Shown here piece after piece: positions 16,132 through 23,762 of a stretch of 39,607 bases of DNA. This DNA is from CAYNRG01 sp047974855 (GTDB lineage Bacteria; Bacillota_I; Bacilli_A; Erysipelotrichales; Erysipelotrichaceae), in the NCBI GenBank assembly GCA_047974855.1, contig JBKECT010000023.1, positions 1-39,607 on the forward strand. Reading direction: 5' to 3'. Each line of letters begins with the position of its first letter. Position 1 is the first letter of the stretch. The notes beneath the pieces were generated by a model. That model had not been told where the DNA came from and did no database searches. It saw only the letters and a list, made by a program, of their open reading frames with translations. Position numbers and translations under genes: made by a program.

Positions 16132-16638
16132 ATGAATAATGAAGAAAAGAACACCTATGCAAAAAAACAAATTACGGAGGCGGCGATAAAACTTCTGAAT
16201 GAAAATGAGTTTGCCGATATATCGATTAGTCAAATTACAAATACCGCCAATGTCAGCAGAAATTCATTTTACAGGAACTACGCAGATAAGGAAGAAATTC
16301 TATTAGAACATACACGCCATCTCTTTACAGAGTGGAATAAAAAATATCAGCAGGAGAGTAATGACTCTAATGCTGAACTATATGGAAGTTTATTTTACCA
16401 TTTAAAGCAGCATAGTGAGTTTTATCTTTTGTTGCACAATAGGAAGTTGTTTCATATTTTCCTTAAGGTGCTATTAGAACAGTCGGGTCCAAAACCAGAA
16501 TATGAAAATATGTGGGCATATACAACGGCCTTTATCGGTTATGGAACATATGGCTGGATTGAAGAATGGATTGGAAGGGGTATGCAAGAATCTACTGAAA
16601 CCATGTCTGCACTTTTATCCTCTCATGGGATGAAATAA
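16132..16638 (+). CDS. TetR/AcrR family regulator
   Basis: A 168-residue regulator with an N-terminal HTH (about 10-55). ITEAAIKLLNENEFADISI and NTANVSRNSFYRNYADKEEI are the classic TetR helix-turn-helix with the F-Y-x-x-Y-x-x-K-E signature. The C-terminal ligand domain is helical and of the short type. AGGAGG (16114-16119) is 12 bases from the ATG, slightly long but the only good site; the 24-codon upstream extension runs over this site and is rejected. It is divergent from the hydrolase operon, which it probably represses together with itself. Probably part of the acquired segment. Confidence 0.9.
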   Translation: MNNEEKNTYAKKQITEAAIKLLNENEFADISISQITNTANVSRNSFYRNYADKEEILLEHTRHLFTEWNKKYQQESNDSNAELYGSLFYHLKQHSEFYLLLHNRKLFHIFLKVLLEQSGPKPEYENMWAYTTAFIGYGTYGWIEEWIGRGMQESTETMSALLSSHGMK

Positions 16639-16662
16639 TATTCAAAACTGCTAAATATTAAG

Positions 16663-16709
16663 ACAACACCCCATAAAGCGCACAAAATGGCTTTATGAGG
16701 TGTTGTTTT
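16663..16709 (+). terminator. Terminator of the TetR gene
   Basis: ACAACACC-CCATAAAGC pairs with GCTTTATG-AGGTGTTGT (16690-16706), a long stem with one mismatch, followed by TTT. The flavodoxin fragment on the other strand ends against it. Confidence 0.85.
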
Positions 16710-16877
16710 AAGTATCAATCGTGCTAATCTCTTTAAAGAAATCAACTGCCCCAGCAATATCCACATTGTCTGGGTGTCCTTTGGCAACACCACCAACAAG
16801 TTTAAAAGGACCAAATGTATCAAAGCCTCGGCAACCATAATCGCCAAGAAATTGTGTTCCTTTTGAATCGAGGATTG
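16708..16877 (-). pseudogene. C-terminal fragment of a flavodoxin
   Basis: About 55 codons on the minus strand read LDSKGTQFLGDYGCRGFDTF, then GPFKLVGGVAKGHPDNVDIA and a final helix AVDFFKEIS before TAA at 16708-16710. The GCRGFDTFGPFK…GHP pattern is typical of the end of clostridial-type flavodoxins. A stop (TAG) lies in frame directly upstream and the FMN-binding N-terminus is absent. It is therefore a remnant, probably the other flank of the acquired TetR-hydrolase segment. Confidence 0.7.
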
Positions 16878-16896
16878 GCTAGTGTTCTAATTACTC

Positions 16897-17751
16897 TTAT
16901 TGAAATACGTCATCTAACTTCTCTTGTAAAAATTTTGCTGCAAACTCACAATCCTCTTTCCAATTTTCTTGACCAACATACCAAAACTCACCCACAAACA
17001 TCCTCACACCACTATCTTTTAATGTGCGAATCAGTGGAACATAGTCTGTATGACCTTGACCAAAAGGGATTTCACGATAGTGTCCTGGTATCGTTTCTTT
17101 TAGATGAGCTGCAACAAGATGTCCACTTCCTTTTTTTAAGTCCTCTGAAACATCATGCCCATATATCTTAGCTGCGTTTGTTAGGTTACCTATGTCTGGA
17201 TAAACATGCAAATATGGACTATTGATATAGTCCACTATATTCATCGATTTTTCAACAGTGTCCATAAACGATGTTTCCATTGTTTCAAACCCCATTGTTA
17301 TCCCGCACTTCGCCGCCATCTCTACTGCACGTTTCAAATTGACTTTGAATTGCTCACGAGTCTTTTCATTTCCTTCTTCATAGTAAACATCATAACCAGC
17401 AAGTTGGATAATCCTTACCCCCAATTCTCCAGCTAAATATATTGCTTTTTCCATAATTTCTAAACTTCTATGGACAATTTTTTCCTCTAAACTTCCTAAT
17501 GGATACTTCCTGTGTCCACTTAAACATATCGTCAATATCGGTACTCCAGTTTCATTTATCGCAGTTTTTACTTGCTGAATTTCATCTATATTCCATTCTA
17601 ACCGAGCTAATTTTTCATCTGTTTCATCAATGCTGATTTCTAACCAATCGAACCCAAATTCCTTACAATACGCTAGCTTCTGCTTCCACGATAATTCGCT
17701 AGGCATAGACTTCTCATACAGTCCTAACTGATACTCTTTTTTATTGACCAT
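16897..17751 (-). CDS. ulaE: L-ribulose-5-phosphate (L-xylulose-5-P) 3-epimerase
   Basis: A 284-residue TIM-barrel epimerase that converts L-xylulose-5-phosphate to L-ribulose-5-phosphate in L-ascorbate catabolism. Family features include LGLYEKSMP at the start, FDWLEISIDETDEKLARLEW, ETMETSFMD with a metal-binding Glu, YPDIGNLTNA and VGEFWYVG. From the ATG at 17751 the length equals that of E. coli UlaE. In-frame ATGs at 17769 and 17760 lie within the end of ulaF and have no better site. The gene overlaps ulaF by 11 bases and is last in the ula operon. SgbU-type epimerases are close relatives. Confidence 0.9.
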   Translation of the reverse strand: MVNKKEYQLGLYEKSMPSELSWKQKLAYCKEFGFDWLEISIDETDEKLARLEWNIDEIQQVKTAINETGVPILTICLSGHRKYPLGSLEEKIVHRSLEIMEKAIYLAGELGVRIIQLAGYDVYYEEGNEKTREQFKVNLKRAVEMAAKCGITMGFETMETSFMDTVEKSMNIVDYINSPYLHVYPDIGNLTNAAKIYGHDVSEDLKKGSGHLVAAHLKETIPGHYREIPFGQGHTDYVPLIRTLKDSGVRMFVGEFWYVGQENWKEDCEFAAKFLQEKLDDVFQ

Positions 17752-18433
17752 AGTATGCATTCGCTCCATGTTTTCTAAGGAAATGCTTATCTAATAACTC
17801 CTTTTGAATATCTTTAATTGCTGGATTGATCATCTTAGTTTTTAGCGCTATTGCTGCTACTTCTTCCAACACCACTGCATTCTCTACCGCTTTTTGAGCT
17901 GATGTCCCCCATGTAAATGGTCCATGTCCTGCGACTAATACACCGGGCATATTGGCGGCATCAATTCCTTTTATTTTAAAGTGCTCAACCACAACTTTTC
18001 CAGTGTTTAATTCATATTCTCCTTGAATTTCCTCTTTTGTCATTTGTCTTGTACAAGGTATGCTTCCATAAAAATAATCAGCGTGTGTTGTTCCTAGTGC
18101 CGGAACTTCTTGATGGGCTTGTGCCCAGGCTGTTGCATTTTGAGAATGCGTATGGACTACTCCTTGTATTGTTGGAAAATTTTTATAAAATTCTAAATGG
18201 GTCATCAAATCACTTGATGGTTTACGATGTCCTTCTACTATGTTCCCATCTAAGTCAGTGACCACCATATCGTCCACTGTCATTTCGGTATATGCTAACC
18301 CACTTGGTTTAATCACAACTAAGTTTTTCTCTCTATCTATGCCTGAAACATTGCCCCAAGTGAAGGTAATTAATCCATACTGAGGTAATAAAAGATTTGC
18401 TTCAAAAACTTCTTTTTTCAATTGTTCAATCAT
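17741..18433 (-). CDS. ulaF: L-ribulose-5-phosphate 4-epimerase
   Basis: A 230-residue class II aldolase/epimerase that converts L-ribulose-5-phosphate to D-xylulose-5-phosphate, the exit to the pentose phosphate pathway. Zinc ligands are His94 and His96 (GVVHTHS) and His170 (LVAGHGPF). FTWGNVSG, IKPSGLAY and ALGTTHADYF are all present, and the C-terminal KHGANAYYGQ is the AraD-type ending. The start follows GAGGAGGAG, which forms the last codons of the upstream gene two bases away. AraD would fit by sequence, but the operon context favours the UlaF role. Confidence 0.92.
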   Translation of the reverse strand: MIEQLKKEVFEANLLLPQYGLITFTWGNVSGIDREKNLVVIKPSGLAYTEMTVDDMVVTDLDGNIVEGHRKPSSDLMTHLEFYKNFPTIQGVVHTHSQNATAWAQAHQEVPALGTTHADYFYGSIPCTRQMTKEEIQGEYELNTGKVVVEHFKIKGIDAANMPGVLVAGHGPFTWGTSAQKAVENAVVLEEVAAIALKTKMINPAIKDIQKELLDKHFLRKHGANAYYGQ

Positions 18434-18435
18434 GA

Positions 18436-19470
18436 TTACTCCTCCTCACTAATCCGATATACTGCAGCCTCATTTCGAGTATGATTTGCCGCAAGGATTA
18501 AATCATACCCATCTCGATGAACAACCTTTAAATTTGCAGGACCACCTTGTTTATCAATTAGTATTTCTTTATATTCATTTCCTATTTTTTGTATCACCAC
18601 AAGTTCTGCATCTTCGCGTCGAATTCCAGCTATAAACGATGGTTTCCCTAAAATGGTATCAGCAACTAATGCATGAGCAAAGTCAATTTTATGAGGATAG
18701 ATATAGTCACATTCATATCGTCCATTTTTATTTTTATATATTTTAATTTGATTTCCATGGAATGGTTCAATTGTCATCATTTCTTCAACACCGTCTCCAT
18801 CAAGGTCAATAAATACAGCTTCACTAATAGCTCCATCTGCAATCTTATTAACTACCCACTTCTTGCTGTTTTCCTCTGGTGCTAGTATTTGAATAACCCC
18901 CTGGTCACTTGTGAAGTATCCACATTCTTTTCCATCACTTATCCCTCTAGAGTATCCATGATTTCTAAACACTCCATCCACAAGAACTTCTAATTCTATT
19001 TCATCCTCTAGGTTTTCAGGTAACTTTGCCCCATAAATTTTCCCAGACTTAGACCAATCCTCCTTATTTTCTTTACTGTCAGCAATTGTTGCACAAAGCA
19101 AATACATTTTTCCTGACTGATTTAAAATATCAAATCGGTGGAGATATGGAAGATGAAATAAATCTTTGATCTCCCATCCCTTGTCTTCCTCATACTTACC
19201 CCAGACAAGCTTTGATAAACTTGGGGTCACCTTTAAATAGAACTCCTGTACTGCCAAAAATTCATTATGCCGAAAGGGAATCAAAGACATACATCCCCCT
19301 GCATCTTTCCACAGCTCCATTTCATCATCAAGCTTTGATTCTTTGTAAAGTGAAGCTTTCACATTTGGATCTTCACTTGCGAAAAAGAAGTAGTTTTCCT
19401 TTCCCACTTCCATTTCATTTGTGCTATAGCATCTTTTTATTTCATCAATGACTTTCTTTTCAATTTTCAC
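18436..19470 (-). CDS. Unrecognised 344-residue protein of the ula operon, FG-GAP/beta-propeller-like
   Basis: I do not recognise a specific family. There is no signal peptide or TM segment, so it is probably cytoplasmic. The sequence has many short beta-rich, repeat-like units ending in charged turns. One segment, FIDLDGDGVEEMMTIEPFHG (about residues 236-255), looks like an FG-GAP/EF-hand-type calcium loop of beta-propellers. The start is a GTG at 19470 preceded by GAGAGGTG. It sits between ulaB (17 bases) and ulaF (2 bases), where ulaD lies in the enterobacterial operon, so it is part of the pathway unit. It does not look like the TIM-barrel UlaD. It might be a propeller-type sugar-acid lyase, epimerase or lactonase; this is speculative. 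Confidence 0.7.
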   Translation of the reverse strand: MKIEKKVIDEIKRCYSTNEMEVGKENYFFFASEDPNVKASLYKESKLDDEMELWKDAGGCMSLIPFRHNEFLAVQEFYLKVTPSLSKLVWGKYEEDKGWEIKDLFHLPYLHRFDILNQSGKMYLLCATIADSKENKEDWSKSGKIYGAKLPENLEDEIELEVLVDGVFRNHGYSRGISDGKECGYFTSDQGVIQILAPEENSKKWVVNKIADGAISEAVFIDLDGDGVEEMMTIEPFHGNQIKIYKNKNGRYECDYIYPHKIDFAHALVADTILGKPSFIAGIRREDAELVVIQKIGNEYKEILIDKQGGPANLKVVHRDGYDLILAANHTRNEAAVYRISEEE

Positions 19471-19487
19471 AATAACACCTCTCTAGA

Positions 19488-19778
19488 TTAAACAAGTTCA
19501 GCTGCTTTTAATAATTCCTGTGCCTCTTTATCAGAAAGTACATTTTTCATTCCGCAAATTTTAACTCCTTTTTTTGCTGCATCATCAAACATACTGACAA
19601 AATTCAAAGGGCAAAAGACAGCATCATATTGTGATGCTGCACTTTTACCCTCTGAAAGAGAGCAGTGATGAATAGTTTGCACAGTCATTCCTAAATCCTT
19701 TGTTGCCTTTTCTACTCGCATCTTCATCATCAATGAAGTGCCAGCTCCATTAGCGCATGCTACTAAAATTCTTACCAT
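19488..19778 (-). CDS. ulaB: PTS ascorbate-type EIIB
   Basis: A 96-residue PTS EIIB of the lactose/ascorbate fold. The phosphocysteine loop VACANGAGTSLMMK places Cys8 as the phosphorylated residue, which receives phosphate from UlaC and passes it to substrate bound by UlaA. Length matches UlaB. AAGGAGGAAGAGAGA precedes the ATG. It is 24 bases after ulaA. Confidence 0.92.
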   Translation of the reverse strand: MVRILVACANGAGTSLMMKMRVEKATKDLGMTVQTIHHCSLSEGKSAASQYDAVFCPLNFVSMFDDAAKKGVKICGMKNVLSDKEAQELLKAAELV

Positions 19779-19802
19779 TCTCTCTTCCTCCTTCTTTTTT
19801 AT

Positions 19803-21269
19803 TTATGATTTAGATTTTTCTTTTGTATTCGCTACATAAGCTTCATAATCTTCTGTTACTAAGAAATAATTTTTTGGATTAGCACGATATTGAAGTTGTG
19901 GGATGGCAATTAAGAACACCACAACAAGTCCTACTCCAACAAAGCTTAGGTACTTCATTGCTACTGTGAATACTGGCCAAACAACCGCCCAGTCCCACAT
20001 TCCTAAGTATCCACCATAGCTTGCAAGTCCTACCCATGATGCAATGAACGCTGATCCAAACACTTGGCAAAGCCCAGCGATAAATGGCATAATCATAGCT
20101 GCTTTTGCTCCACCTTTGTTGTTTGAGAATACTGCAATTGTTGCATTATCAAAGAATACCGGCACAAATCCTGCAATAACAAGCGTTGGTGATTTTAATA
20201 AAATAAGTACTGCAATCGCTAAGAATTGTCCTAATGCCCCAAACAAGAACCCTACCGTTACAGCATTTGGCGATCCAAATCCATAAGTAGCCGCACAGTC
20301 AATTCCTGGAACTGCTCCAGGTAGAAAGCTATTTGAAATTCCTTGGAATGAGTTTGTCAATTCAGTTACGAACGTACGAACCCCTAATTGTAGAATTGCT
20401 AAGTAAACCGCAAAGTTCAGTGATGTTTTTAGTATATAGAAGAAAAAGCTTTCTCCCTCTGCTAAGAATCCAGCAGAAATTAAATATGGTTGTCCTAAAA
20501 CAGCTAAAATAATTCCAAAGAACAATAACATTAATACTGATGTTGCTACCATATTTTCATTGAAAACTGATAAGAATCCAGGAAAAGAAATATCTTCTAA
20601 ACGTTTCTTATTTTTTCCTCCAATTTTCTCTGATAATTTAGAAAAGAAATACAATCCAAACATTTGTTGATGCGCTACACAAAATCCTCCACCCTCTGTT
20701 AAATCTTGTGTAATTTCAACTGTTAGATTTGATCCCACTGCCCAGTACAAGCCAAGTATTAGTCCCATAAGTAGTAAAATTACAGTGTCTCCCAATTGAG
20801 GGAAGCAGAATAAGATTAGCCAAAATGCAGTTGATGCTTGTTGCATTTGAACGTGCCCTGTTGTAAATACTGCGCGCATTTTTGTCCATTTTTTTAAACG
20901 AACCAAAATTAGATTAAATACAAATGCAATAAGCAACAATAACATGACTTGAGAAAATGTTCTTCCAAAAACTTCTTCAAGTCCTGCAGTAACTGCATTT
21001 TGTCCGAAATAGGGGTCAATAACCATTGCTTCTAAATTGAAACGATCTTTTAATCCGACTAGAATTGGTCTAAAGTTTGATACTAGTCCCCCAGATCCAA
21101 CAGCCAAAATCATGTAACCCACAGTTGCTTTAATAAATCCTGCAAATGATTCATATAACGGTTTCTTAAGTAGTACATATCCTATAAAAACAATGAGTCC
21201 TATAAAATATGCTGGTTGTGTTAAAATGTTTGTCGCAAAAAACGACCAAATTTCCATTAAAAATTCCAT
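19803..21269 (-). CDS. ulaA: PTS ascorbate-type EIIC permease
   Basis: A 488-residue polytopic permease of the UlaA/SgaT family, which takes up L-ascorbate (or a related sugar acid) with phosphorylation. FFATNILTQPAYFIGLIVFIG at the start, GHVQMQQASTAFW near 140, GGGFCVAHQQMFG near 195 and PGIDCAATYGFGSPNAVTVG near 325 are conserved blocks. About 11 TM segments, with normal length. AAGGAGGATGAATT precedes the ATG. The operon also supplies EIIA and EIIB. Confidence 0.93.
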   Translation of the reverse strand: MEFLMEIWSFFATNILTQPAYFIGLIVFIGYVLLKKPLYESFAGFIKATVGYMILAVGSGGLVSNFRPILVGLKDRFNLEAMVIDPYFGQNAVTAGLEEVFGRTFSQVMLLLLIAFVFNLILVRLKKWTKMRAVFTTGHVQMQQASTAFWLILFCFPQLGDTVILLLMGLILGLYWAVGSNLTVEITQDLTEGGGFCVAHQQMFGLYFFSKLSEKIGGKNKKRLEDISFPGFLSVFNENMVATSVLMLLFFGIILAVLGQPYLISAGFLAEGESFFFYILKTSLNFAVYLAILQLGVRTFVTELTNSFQGISNSFLPGAVPGIDCAATYGFGSPNAVTVGFLFGALGQFLAIAVLILLKSPTLVIAGFVPVFFDNATIAVFSNNKGGAKAAMIMPFIAGLCQVFGSAFIASWVGLASYGGYLGMWDWAVVWPVFTVAMKYLSFVGVGLVVVFLIAIPQLQYRANPKNYFLVTEDYEAYVANTKEKSKS

Positions 21270-21288
21270 AATTCATCCTCCTTAGATG

Positions 21289-21747
21289 TTAGTTTTTATA
21301 CTGCTCAATGATACTTTTTAAATCTTCATCCCCTTTTGCTTGAAGTAGGGCAGCAACAATTTCTTCCTCCATTAGCATTTCTGACAAATTCATCATGTTT
21401 TCTAAATGCTGTTCATGATTTTCTGATGCTAACACAAAGAATAATCGTGCATCCTTTTCAGGATCGTTCAAGTCAAAATGAACCGGGACTTCAACCTTCA
21501 TAAATCCTATTCCGGTTTTGTAGACACCTTGGGATCCTTCAGTTGAATGTGGCATTGCGATATCTGGTGCAATGACTATATATGGTCCATACTTTTCCAC
21601 ACAGGCAAGAATTTCATCAACATAGGTCTCGTCAATAAATTTTTCTTCAATCATAGACAATGCGCTAGCCTTGATTGCTTCTTGCCATGTTTCAAAGTGA
21701 TGTTCATATCGTGTTAATTTGTTATCTAATATTTGCTGGAGTATCAT
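21289..21747 (-). CDS. ulaC: PTS ascorbate-type EIIA
   Basis: A 152-residue EIIA of the fructose/mannitol type. His67 in IAPDIAMPHSTEG is the phosphorylation site, fed by HPr, and GIGFMKVEVPVHF and FFVLASENHEQHLENM are family blocks. Length matches UlaC. It lies 11 bases after ulaG and 19 bases before ulaA. A purine-rich AAGGAGGC precedes the ATG. Confidence 0.92.
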   Translation of the reverse strand: MILQQILDNKLTRYEHHFETWQEAIKASALSMIEEKFIDETYVDEILACVEKYGPYIVIAPDIAMPHSTEGSQGVYKTGIGFMKVEVPVHFDLNDPEKDARLFFVLASENHEQHLENMMNLSEMLMEEEIVAALLQAKGDEDLKSIIEQYKN

Positions 21748-21758
21748 CTTATGCCTCC

Positions 21759-22817
21759 TTATAAAATGCTTCTAAATGGTACATTCGGTTCTTCTTCAAA
21801 ACAGTCTTCAAATCCTCGGCGATAATGATATTGAATCTTATCTTTATCTGTAGGATAAACAAACTTGCCACCTACATCCCAAATAAATGGTTTAAACTTG
21901 TAATCTAGAACATATTTTTTAAAGTTGTATAGTAGTAATATTTCCGCTGGATCAGCTTTAAAGTTTGTCCAGACATCGTAATGAAATGGAATAACTACTT
22001 TACATTGAAGTGCTTCAGCCATTCTAAGGATATCAACACTTGTCATTTTATCTTGATTACCAACTGGATTTTCTCCATATGATCCTAACGCCACATCTAT
22101 TTTATGGTCTTTTCCATGCTTAGCATAATATGTAGAATAGTGAGAATCTCCACTATGATAAATATTCCCTGCTGGTGTCTTTATCAAATAATTCACAGCT
22201 TTTTCATCCATGTCCGTTGGACAAATCCCAGCTAACTCTTTTTCATCAGTTACAAGACATGTTCTATCAAAACTATCCAATACCACAATTTCGCAATCCT
22301 TCACTTTCACCACGTCTCCAGGTTTTACTACTCTACAACGTGATTCATCAACTCCATAGCTCAACCATTTTTCTACCGATTTTTTTGGACCGATAAATGG
22401 TACATCTTGTGAACAATTCTTTATAACCGCTGCTGCAAAGTATGGATCAATATGATCGTTATGATAATGCGTGCTGAGTACTGCATCTACCGCAATCACT
22501 GCAAATGGATCATACACAATCGGTGCCGCTCTTAGATTTGGCTGTGTCATCTTCCCGCCCGTCATGTTTCTCATTTGATGGTACTTATCCATCTCTTTTG
22601 CTTTTTGTGATCTTTTCCCATTTCCAAACCATAAATCAATCGCAATGTTTGTGCTTCCTTCAGATTTAATCCAAAGTCCTGTACATCCAATCCACCACAT
22701 AGCGAATGTATTTTTCTCTACAATAGTTTGATCTATTTCTTCATTAAGCCACGTTCCCCATTCTGGAAACGCTCCTAGAATCCATGAATCTCTTGTAATA
22801 TCATTTATCTTAGGCAT
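21759..22817 (-). CDS. ulaG: L-ascorbate-6-phosphate lactonase
   Basis: A 352-residue metallo-beta-lactamase-fold enzyme that opens L-ascorbate-6-phosphate to 3-keto-L-gulonate-6-phosphate in the cytoplasm. The metal motif STHYHNDHIDPYF gives His117, His119, Asp121 and His122; YHSGDSHYS, ALGSYGENP and IPFHYDVW supply further ligands and the Ula-specific sequence. Length is almost identical to the E. coli enzyme. AAGGAGGAATAAAAA precedes the ATG. It is the first gene of the operon, downstream of a promoter that overlaps a cre site. Confidence 0.95.
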   Translation of the reverse strand: MPKINDITRDSWILGAFPEWGTWLNEEIDQTIVEKNTFAMWWIGCTGLWIKSEGSTNIAIDLWFGNGKRSQKAKEMDKYHQMRNMTGGKMTQPNLRAAPIVYDPFAVIAVDAVLSTHYHNDHIDPYFAAAVIKNCSQDVPFIGPKKSVEKWLSYGVDESRCRVVKPGDVVKVKDCEIVVLDSFDRTCLVTDEKELAGICPTDMDEKAVNYLIKTPAGNIYHSGDSHYSTYYAKHGKDHKIDVALGSYGENPVGNQDKMTSVDILRMAEALQCKVVIPFHYDVWTNFKADPAEILLLYNFKKYVLDYKFKPFIWDVGGKFVYPTDKDKIQYHYRRGFEDCFEEEPNVPFRSIL

Positions 22818-22843
22818 TTTTTATTCCTCCTTGTTATATTCTT

Positions 22844-22884
22844 ATCATAAATAGAAGTAAGAGCGCTTACAAGGTCATTTAATG
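22844..22884 (-). promoter_or_regulatory. ula operon promoter with cre site and candidate operator
   Basis: The minus strand has TTGTAA (22867-22872), 17 bases, then TATGAT (22844-22849). TGTAAGCGCTCTTA (22858-22871) fits the CcpA cre consensus at 12 of 14 positions and overlaps the -35 and spacer, so glucose repression is expected. AAGGTCATTTAATG (22871-22884, plus strand) is mirrored near the divergent promoter and may be a regulator site. Confidence 0.8.
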
Positions 22885-22925
22885 ATTGTTTATAAGTTTA
22901 TATGAATTATTTGTAAAATTTAGAA

Positions 22926-22963
22926 CATTAATATTGACCTTTATGATTATTCGTTCATATAAT
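22926..22963 (+). promoter_or_regulatory. Promoter and candidate operator of the regulator operon
   Basis: TTGACC (22934-22939), 18 bases, then TATAAT (22958-22963). CATTAATATTGACCTT (22926-22941) is the inverted partner of AAGGTCATTTAATG upstream of ulaG and covers this -35. AGAGGT lies just before the ATG at 22983. Confidence 0.75.
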
Positions 22964-22982
22964 AAGATATAGAGGTAATTTT

Positions 22983-23762
22983 ATGAAAAAATTCTTGACT
23001 CCACAAATCAAAAGAGGGATTAACTTTCTCTTTTATGCTTTGTTTCTTATTTTCTCCATTAATCTAATTTTCAACACCAATGACATCAAAGTCAAAATTC
23101 TATACGCCTTGATTACCATCATTTTTTTGTTCGTGGCAATTTTTGCCGAGTATCTTGAGTTCAACTATGAAAATGCCATACGTGCTTTAAATTATGAGTG
23201 TAACCCCGAAAAAGCAAAGTCCATAGTGGACAAGGTAGAATCCATGGATTTCCTTAAATCCTATAAAAAGAAACGCATACTGTTTGACTTGTTGTATTAT
23301 TCTGCTACTTTAGAGAATGAAAAAGTTCAACTTCACATTCAAGAAAATGACCGTTTCTTTAGATCAACTATTGATTCCTTACTTATCCGCAATGTATCAC
23401 TTTTTATATCTTACATCCATGAGGGCGAAAAAAATCAAGCAAAAAAGATTTACCCCGATATTTCTAAGCTGATAGTGGCTACTAATAGAAGAGGAAAATC
23501 AATCGTTTCTCCACTATATCAACCAGATGAACTTGAAGCACTTTATTACTTAATTTCTAATAATTCTAAAAAAGCTTGCCGTTCATTCGAAAAAGTAAAT
23601 ACGCTCTACATGAATAATAAAGAAAAAGCAGAACTGTATTATTTTTGGAATAAAGCTTTGCTTGAGAATGGGGATATGCGTAAATCCAATGAGATATACC
23701 CATTGTTTAAAGAAGTGAAGGGACTACTCCCTTACCCAGATGAAGCGAGGACATCATCATGA
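22983..23762 (+). CDS. Unrecognised two-TM protein with helical (TPR-like) cytoplasmic domain
   Basis: A 259-residue protein of no family I recognise. Two hydrophobic segments (about 13-28 and 38-56) form an N-terminal hairpin. The remaining 200 residues are charged and helical, in TPR-like pairs: AIRALNYECNPEKAKSIVDK, then YYSATLENEKVQLHIQEN, ALYYLISNNSKKACRSFEK and YYFWNKALLENGDMRKSNEI. The start at 22983 follows AGAGGTAATTTT. Its stop overlaps the DeoR start as ATGA, so translation is coupled. Position suggests a membrane partner of the regulator, perhaps sensing the PTS or sequestering the regulator at the membrane; this is inference only. Confidence 0.75.
   Translation: MKKFLTPQIKRGINFLFYALFLIFSINLIFNTNDIKVKILYALITIIFLFVAIFAEYLEFNYENAIRALNYECNPEKAKSIVDKVESMDFLKSYKKKRILFDLLYYSATLENEKVQLHIQENDRFFRSTIDSLLIRNVSLFISYIHEGEKNQAKKIYPDISKLIVATNRRGKSIVSPLYQPDELEALYYLISNNSKKACRSFEKVNTLYMNNKEKAELYYFWNKALLENGDMRKSNEIYPLFKEVKGLLPYPDEARTSS

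Noticed and set aside
18436..19470. Interpretation of the 344-residue protein as UlaD itself
   Set aside because: It lacks the TIM-barrel decarboxylase features (D-x-K-x-x-D type motif) and is far longer than UlaD.
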